Shown in pieces: positions 28,701-32,320 of a stretch of DNA of 32,320 nt. The DNA lies in the NCBI RefSeq assembly GCF_000531125.1, contig NZ_CBTK010000057.1, positions 1-32,320 on the forward strand, given 5' to 3'. The notes beneath the pieces are model-generated. The model did not search any database and had not been told where the DNA came from. It saw only the letters and a list, made by a program, of their open reading frames with translations. The position numbers and the translations under genes are program-made. Within the stretch, counting starts at the first letter, position 1. Each line of letters begins with the position of its first letter. Source of the DNA: Candidatus Contendobacter odensis Run_B_J11 (GTDB lineage: Bacteria > Pseudomonadota > Gammaproteobacteria > Competibacterales > Competibacteraceae).

Positions 28701-29297
28701 ATCCGGGTGATGCCGAATTATCTGGAGCGCTCACGCTGGGCCGGTCTGCACGTCCCTCGTCAAGAGCATCGCAAACCCCGGGTCGGCTGGGCGGGCGGCA
28801 TTCACCACGCCGGCGATTTGGCGTTGCTGCAACCGGTGATCGAGGCGACTGCTGCCGAAGTGGACTGGGTATTCATGGGATTATGTCTCGATGCCGCCCG
28901 ACCCTGGGTGGCCGAAGTGCATCCCGGCACACCGTTTGATGCCTATCCCGCAGCGCTGGCCGCACTGGATCTCGATCTGGCGGTCGCCCCACTGGAACAT
29001 CATCGCTTTAACCGGGCCAAGAGCAATCTGCGCTTGCTGGAGTATGGCGTCTTGGGCTGGCCGGTGGTCTGCACGGACATTTTGCCCTACCAAAATGCAC
29101 CGGTGACTCGCACACCCAATAACCCTGACGCCTGGATTAAGGCGATCCGCGAGCATATCCATAATCCTGAGGCCAGCATCGCCATGGGGGCCGAGTTGCA
29201 AACTTGGGTGTTGACGCACTGGATGCTGGATCAGCATCTCGATGACTGGTTGAATGCCTTGTTGCCGGAAGCGACGTTAATGCGCAATCCGACCTGA
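25767..29297 (+). CDS. Giant methyltransferase-glycosyltransferase protein with a repeat-derived linker
   Basis: 1176 aa from ATG 25767; the open frame reaches back to 25470 but that part overlaps the upstream gene. Residues about 25-185 form a SAM methyltransferase-like domain (VVVLDVGGIDINGSYKSIFG, SGQTFEHCEFFW, PVDCYRFYPDAYHALAKY) in distinctly AT-rich DNA. A linker (about 187-223) comes from a repeat element. Residues about 400-540 resemble the N-terminal half of modular GT2 proteins (FVYTDEDVVGQRLDQEYW). Residues about 548-780 form a GT2 domain (VSIIIPTRNRLDLIQSCL, LLLNNDTVILRDDW, LFNDVDFCLKLGTRGYRI). The rest is GT4-like (VGWAGGIHHAGDLALLQPVI, LLEYGVLGWPVVCTD). It probably acts on surface polysaccharide with the preceding protein. 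The last codons overlap the decayed IS200 tnpA. Confidence 0.85.
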   Translation: MHTSSMENMQKCYLKYINASDIEKQKQVVVLDVGGIDINGSYKSIFGKKNFIYLSTDIQEGHGVSIVIKDPNKIPLDDASIDIVISGQTFEHCEFFWMIFTEMVRVLKPDGFIFLIAPSAGPIHRYPVDCYRFYPDAYHALAKYTNCKLIDTWLDDREPWRDLVGVFQRHGIDVLKAADESPSDYKPSLPYPSHPPLKERESYATISCLVPPLLSGEGLGGAGERLRFDYLRDYLRLLADAPNEPAHIPDDLAALFRTCVAATPPAEQDYSNYNAWLQRHRWDDLACRHLLELTQHQATLPLIHWLIVLPASQSALLGSTLISLAQQTLAAWRLTVIADFACPSPEFAQMDELSWIRLNSWEELSNALADQARQSPAEWFWCGYPGIQLEPVFINLAVELISRHPEWRFVYTDEDVVGQRLDQEYWSRPQFKPDANLDLLRSSGYIGHASLVHRELWESLPSVELRPGLLLNYAAALRCFEQFGEAAVGHIDEMVFHQPETAPVDWPAFARDALPLLSGHLQRQNLAATVNAGSLPGTFRVNYRLTQTPLVSIIIPTRNRLDLIQSCLDSLLARTRYPHFEVLIVDNRSDEPAVLDYLQQQTRQDARVRVIPYPDEYNYSAINNHAAQLAQGEFLLLLNNDTVILRDDWLATLVAIGLRPDVGAVGGRLIYPDHSVQHAGIIVGLGGVADHIGVGLPLGKSGYMGRAQLNQNFSAATAACLLVRRQVFFEVGGLDERDFAVLFNDVDFCLKLGTRGYRIVWSPSVTLIHHGSSTLQSEVDIQRLAHTRREQFALIEKWRARLIHDPAYNRHLSLRHRNWRLDEAMDALWHPEFDPLSRVVALPCDDAGVGHYRVSGPIGELTRHARIRSLLLPDGQSPRRFMPEPIELSRIKAQVLLLQNAFTDWQLPALKVYAQLNPDLFKVFGLDDLVFALPANHPARQYLGKDIKTRLRQGLAGCDRAVVTSEPIAEALRGLIADIRVMPNYLERSRWAGLHVPRQEHRKPRVGWAGGIHHAGDLALLQPVIEATAAEVDWVFMGLCLDAARPWVAEVHPGTPFDAYPAALAALDLDLAVAPLEHHRFNRAKSNLRLLEYGVLGWPVVCTDILPYQNAPVTRTPNNPDAWIKAIREHIHNPEASIAMGAELQTWVLTHWMLDQHLDDWLNALLPEATLMRNPT
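26328..26434 (+). repeat. In-frame palindromic repeat fragment inside the glycosyltransferase gene
   Basis: CTCCCTT (26331-26337) and GAGGGAG (26363-26369) face each other, and a second motif CCTCTCCTGAGTGGGGAGGG (26400-26419) follows. This C/T-then-G/A pattern resembles the dispersed CCCTCTCCC/GGGAGAGGG elements common between proteobacterial genes. Here it is translated as S, P, L, G and E-rich sequence (PPLLSGEGLGGAGERLR) joining the AT-rich methyltransferase to the GC-rich glycosyltransferase part. Confidence 0.6.
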
Positions 29298-29904
29298 AAG
29301 GGGTTCGTCCGGCCAAAAGTTGAGTTGATCCAACCGGCGATCCTCTTCTTCTTGGCGGCGAATGGAGTCACGAATCACTGCTTCGTCCCGACCCACCGTC
29401 GAAACAAAGTAGCCCCGTGCCCAAAAGGGTTGCCCGGTAACATTGCGCCGACGCTCCCCGTACACCCGTGCCAAGTGGATCGCACTTTTGCCCTTGATAA
29501 ACCCAATCACTTGCGATACCGCACACTTCGGCGGGATCGCAATCAACATAGGCCCATGATCCAGCAGCAAATGACCTTCATCAATCGCGCTCTCCTTCTA
29601 CCGAGCTAACCGGTGAAACCCTTCTCCTAAGGGTCGTCTTAGTTGCTCATAGATCGTCCGACGACGACACTTTGGAATAAATACAACAGGGTATTTGCAC
29701 TCCCAAGTTGAGTGGCTTAGGCCAGCCCTTTCAAGGTGCTCAGTTGATGGTTGACGTAACCGTCTGATTCTCTGTTACCCGACTCGGCCTAACATCGGGT
29801 TTGGCTAAGAAGAGAGTTCGAGGTTAAATTCAACTTATTGATTTTCAATGTTGTATTTTTACACCTTGAAAGGGCTGGTGGCTTAGGCTTTCTGGTCCGT
29901 CCCT
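29277..29904 (-). pseudogene. tnpA: Inactivated IS200-type HUH transposase gene
   Basis: With the insertion at 29723-29877 and one copy of the direct repeat removed, the reading is DGPESLSH, STWECKYPVVFIPKCRRR, then LGEGFHRLAR, a TAG stop, KESAIDEGHLLLDHGPMLI, then IPPKCAVSQVIGFIKGKSA to the end. This matches the Y1 transposase family over its full length. Four lesions are visible. The expected start codon is AGG at 29904-29902 (ATG in the solo copy). A 155-bp insertion follows codon 9. There is a TAG in place of a sense codon near residue 42. HVH of the HUH metal site is changed to HGP. It cannot make active TnpA. Confidence 0.85.
29723..29877. mobile_element. 155-bp MITE inserted in the IS200 tnpA
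   Basis: CAGCCCTTTCAAGGTG (29723-29738) and its exact reverse complement (29862-29877) are 16-bp terminal inverted repeats. They are flanked directly by GTGGCTTAGGC at 29712-29722 and 29878-29888, an 11-bp direct repeat that is part of tnpA (codons for L-S-H). The 123-bp interior has no ORF. This is the structure of a miniature inverted-repeat element with target duplication. Duplications of this length are known for IS4-type transposases, but the mobilising family is not identifiable here. Confidence 0.88.
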
Positions 29905-30022
29905 CAGGATTCTCCTCATCGTGTGCTTTGGCGGCTCACGGCGTGGAGTCTCCTGAGGGACTCCCGGAACTGTCAAACTTTTACTGTCTCCCCGGCAGAG
30001 CCGGGGGTTTACCCAATGTAAT

Positions 30023-30175
30023 TACGATACCGGGAACTCCCAAAGAGCCAAAAATCAACGCCTGCTTTTTAATCAGGGAATTCCACCCGCTCAAATCAGG
30101 GTATCCCTGATAGCTCTGGCGAGTTTGCGGCGTAATCATGTTACCTATCGCAAATTTGCATAGGGAACCCCCTCA
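30023..30175. promoter_or_regulatory. Leader region of the pseudo-receiver/chemoreceptor operon
   Basis: ATCAGGG-TAT-CCCTGAT (30095-30111) is a perfect 7-bp stem with a 3-nt loop, and a related ATCAGGGA occurs at 30072-30079. A palindrome GCAAATTTGC lies about 30150-30159. These may be regulatory, but no clear -35/-10 pair is visible. A weak AGGGA ribosome site lies nine bases before 30176. Confidence 0.35.
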
Positions 30176-30583
30176 ATGAAGCAACCCGCCAGCGCCCGCC
30201 GCAACCTCCGGTTGCTCACGGTGGCGCTGCATGAAGGAAACCCGGCGCTGAATTTGGCCGGACTGGCTGCCCTGCCGGGGTTCGATCTGATTGGCAATGC
30301 GTCCGACTGCGACGACGGCTTACGGCAGGCGATCATGCACTGCCCGGACGTGATCATCCTGTCCTGGAGCGCGGCGACCCCGGAACTGCTCCGCGCCATC
30401 GTTAATCTGCGCGAAAAAAGCGATTCGCCACTGGTAGCGGTGGTGGCTGACCCTGCCGAACTGCCTGCCGATTTCACCCCACCGCACGATGGCGTGGTGA
30501 TCGTGGCAACAGACCAGAACCACGACGGGTTAGCCGAAAACCTGGGTCTGCTGCGGTCCTCGCGGGAATGCGAGAAAACTTAG
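30176..30583 (+). CDS. CheY-like pseudo-receiver protein
   Basis: 135 aa with receiver-like order: LRLLTVALHEGNPALNLAGL, then GFDLIGNASDCDDGLRQAI and CPDVIILSWSAATPELLRAI. In receivers the first strand ends in an acidic pair and PDVVLLD carries the phospho-accepting Asp. Here those positions are His19-Glu20 and Ser63, so normal phosphorylation is unlikely. Later strands (SPLVAVVAD, GVVIVATDQNHDG) fit the fold. The gene is followed after 52 bp by a chemoreceptor gene on the same strand. It could act as a docking or signal-independent regulator of that receptor's pathway (inference). Confidence 0.65.
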   Translation: MKQPASARRNLRLLTVALHEGNPALNLAGLAALPGFDLIGNASDCDDGLRQAIMHCPDVIILSWSAATPELLRAIVNLREKSDSPLVAVVADPAELPADFTPPHDGVVIVATDQNHDGLAENLGLLRSSRECEKT

Positions 30584-30635
30584 CTATTTCAAGTTGTTGC
30601 TTTTCAACCCCTAATGAGCATTGTTGGAGGACATC

Positions 30636-32320
30636 ATGGCATTGGTGAAAAAAGTGCAAAACCGGCCCGTCGCTGTCGCCGATGATAACGGCGCAGCCGA
30701 ATCTGTCGGCCAGAAACAACAGATTCAGCGCCAGGCCGAGGCCGAACGCCGCCGCGCCCGCACCATGGCGAAGCAACAGCAGGCGGCCGAGCGCATCGCC
30801 TCTGCCACCACCCAGCTTTCCAGCGGCATCAACGAAGCCGCCTCTGCGGTTGAAGAACTGAAACGGGCGATGGATCAAATTGCCGCTGGCGCGGAAGAAG
30901 CGGCCGGGGCGGCGCAGGAATCGCAGCGCGGCTCGACCCTGGCTGCGGAAGCCATCGGCAACAGCATGAAAGCGTCCGGGGCTTCGCTGCAAAAATCGGA
31001 AACTCTGCAAGCGCTGACCACCACCGTCAGCAGCGAAATCGTCAACACCGTCGCCGCCGTCGGCGCTGCCGCCGAACAACAGGCCGGCTCGGTCAAGATG
31101 GTGGAGGAACTGGAAAAGCAGGCCGCCAATATCGGCGAGATCGTCAAAGCCGTCGCCCGCATCGCCGATCAGACCAATCTGCTGGCGTTAAACGCCGCCA
31201 TCGAAGCCGCTCGCGCCGGTCAGCACGGTAAGGGCTTTGCGGTAGTCGCCGATGAAGTGCGCACCCTGGCCGAAACCTCGGAAAAGAGCGCCAAGGAAAT
31301 TCAGGATCTGGTCAAGCAGATTCAGGAAGAGGTCAAGACCATCTCGGCGGGAATCAATCAATCCGCGACCGCGATCAAGACCGAAGCCGAAAAAGGCAAA
31401 ACCATCATCCAGAACCTCGACCAGATGCGGCGCGACTTGGCCCTCATCATCAGGGGCGCGCAGGAGATTAACACCGCGTGTCAGGAATCGGATCGCGCCG
31501 CCAAGGATGCGCTGAAAGGCGCGGAAGTGATTGCCGCCGCTGCTGAAGAGCAATCATCAGCCTGTGAAGAAGCGGTTAAAACCGTCGGCCAGCAGACCCA
31601 GGCGCTGGCCCAGTCCGAGCAAGCGGCTCAGGATTTGTCCGGCCTGGCCGAAGACCTCAAGAACAGCACCAACATCACCAAGAGCGCCGAAGAAGTAGCG
31701 TCGGCGGCTGAAGAACTGTCGGCTGCGGTGCAGGAAATCAATCGCGCCGCATCGCAAATCTCCGCCGCGATTGATCAAATCCGCAAGGGTGCGGCCCAGC
31801 AAAGCGCGGGGGCGCAGGAATCCGCCGCCGCGATTGCCCAGATCGAGAAAAGCTCGCAGATTTCCGACCAGCAGGCCAAGCAGGCGGTGGAAAAATGCCA
31901 GACCATGACCGAGCTGCTGGCCAAGAACAAGACTGCGGTAGACGAACTGGTTGAAGGCGTATTCAAGGGGCTGGAAGACACCCGCAAGAGCCGCGACCAG
32001 ATCAACGCGCTGGAACTGGTCAGTCGCCGGATTGACAAGATCGTGGACGCCATTACCACGGTTTCGATTCAAACCAACATGCTGGCGGTGAACGGCGCGA
32101 TTGAAGCGGCCCGCGCCGGCGAATTTGGCAAGGGTTTCGTGGTGGTGTCCACCGACATTCGCAATCTGGCCCATGATTCTTCCGAGAATGCCGAGCGGAT
32201 CAAGGATATGGTCAAGGCGGTGCAGGATCAGATCGGCGCAGTGCGGCGCGACCTGGAGACTATCGCCGCCAATGCCGCAACCGAGGTGGAAAAGACCAAG
32301 GCCATCACCGGCAATCTGGT
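30636..32320 (+). CDS. Soluble methyl-accepting chemotaxis protein with two signalling domains (partial)
   Basis: 561 codons are visible; the gene runs past the window end. ATG at 30636 has GGAGG five bases upstream. There is no transmembrane segment; the protein is Ala/Glu/Gln-rich coiled coil. A classic MA signalling tip occurs at about residues 167-215 ([37 protein letters not shown]) and a second at about 470-515 ([35 protein letters not shown]). Such tips bind CheA and CheW. Two tips in one soluble chain are unusual. No ligand domain is seen before the first, so input may come through the pseudo-receiver or through methylation. A role in taxis or in another chemosensory output cannot be separated here. 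Confidence 0.92.
   Translation, partial: MALVKKVQNRPVAVADDNGAAESVGQKQQIQRQAEAERRRARTMAKQQQAAERIASATTQLSSGINEAASAVEELKRAMDQIAAGAEEAAGAAQESQRGSTLAAEAIGNSMKASGASLQKSETLQALTTTVSSEIVNTVAAVGAAAEQQAGSVKMVEELEKQAANIGEIVKAVARIADQTNLLALNAAIEAARAGQHGKGFAVVADEVRTLAETSEKSAKEIQDLVKQIQEEVKTISAGINQSATAIKTEAEKGKTIIQNLDQMRRDLALIIRGAQEINTACQESDRAAKDALKGAEVIAAAAEEQSSACEEAVKTVGQQTQALAQSEQAAQDLSGLAEDLKNSTNITKSAEEVASAAEELSAAVQEINRAASQISAAIDQIRKGAAQQSAGAQESAAAIAQIEKSSQISDQQAKQAVEKCQTMTELLAKNKTAVDELVEGVFKGLEDTRKSRDQINALELVSRRIDKIVDAITTVSIQTNMLAVNGAIEAARAGEFGKGFVVVSTDIRNLAHDSSENAERIKDMVKAVQDQIGAVRRDLETIAANAATEVEKTKAITGNL

Larger units (their letters stand above)
29277..30022 (-). mobile_element. Decayed IS200/IS605-type element
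   Basis: The left end at 30022-29905 has the same terminator-like hairpin and sequestering stem as the solo end at 352-490. Here the stem GTCCCTCAGGA/TCCTGAGGGAC is perfect. The tnpA remnant follows to 29277 and is split by a 155-bp insertion. The right end is not recognisable, because the tnpA stop lies inside the 3' end of the glycosyltransferase gene, so the element is probably truncated there. Confidence 0.8.

Noticed and set aside
29884-30022. The repeated 139-bp segment as a TnpB guide RNA or a free structured RNA
   Set aside because: Minus-strand reading shows a ribosome site and the first tnpA codons, so it is the IS200 left end; no tnpB is present.
30474-31079. 201-codon minus-strand ORF, and a similar one at 31557-32174
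   Set aside because: Antisense to the coiled-coil chemoreceptor; Gly/Arg/Phe-rich composition is typical of such shadows.

Overview
The window is chromosomal DNA of moderately GC-rich composition. It probably comes from a gammaproteobacterium of the environmental or activated-sludge kind (Competibacter-like). That is an inference from the gene mix: a membrane pyrophosphatase, many c-di-GMP and chemotaxis proteins, large modular glycosyltransferases and an autotransporter. There is no rRNA, tRNA or housekeeping marker to confirm it.

Layout. 1-670 is mobile debris: the 3' end of a group II intron, then a solo left end of an IS200-type element. 669-1448 is a serine recombinase. 1671-4241 (-) is a membrane-bound H+-pyrophosphatase. 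4598-13224 (-) is a signalling block: two tandem SPFH/band-7 membrane proteins with an ATGA overlap, a bacteriohemerythrin, a periplasmic ABC-type binding protein, and a dCache-HAMP-PAS-PocR-GGDEF-EAL sensor whose gene overlaps the binding-protein gene. 13595-14206 (+) is a small membrane diguanylate cyclase.

14290-18288 is the most unusual part. A tight three-gene minus-strand operon (J-domain protein, VWA protein, divergent adenylosuccinate-synthetase-like enzyme) is transcribed away from an NrtR-like Nudix/winged-helix regulator. The AT-rich divergent promoter between them carries three inverted repeats. The PurA-like protein keeps the IMP/GTP catalytic Asp and His but lacks the aspartate-binding Arg loop and the usual C-terminal end. 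The cassette therefore looks like an uncharacterised ligase system with its own chaperone-like and metal-binding partners, controlled by a nucleotide-sensing repressor.

18387-19592 (-) is an ArsB/NhaD/SLC13-type transporter with a probable N-terminal frameshift. 20376-29297 (+) is a cell-surface block: a type Va autotransporter followed by two very large multidomain methyltransferase/glycosyltransferase proteins. The second has an AT-rich methyltransferase module joined to the rest by an in-frame, repeat-derived linker.

29277-30022 is a decayed IS200-type element. Its tnpA has a lost start codon, a nonsense codon and a destroyed HUH motif, and it is interrupted by a 155-bp MITE with perfect 16-bp terminal inverted repeats and 11-bp direct repeats. 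30176-32320 (+) starts a chemotaxis-type operon: a pseudo-receiver protein, then a soluble chemoreceptor with two methyl-accepting signalling domains that runs off the window.
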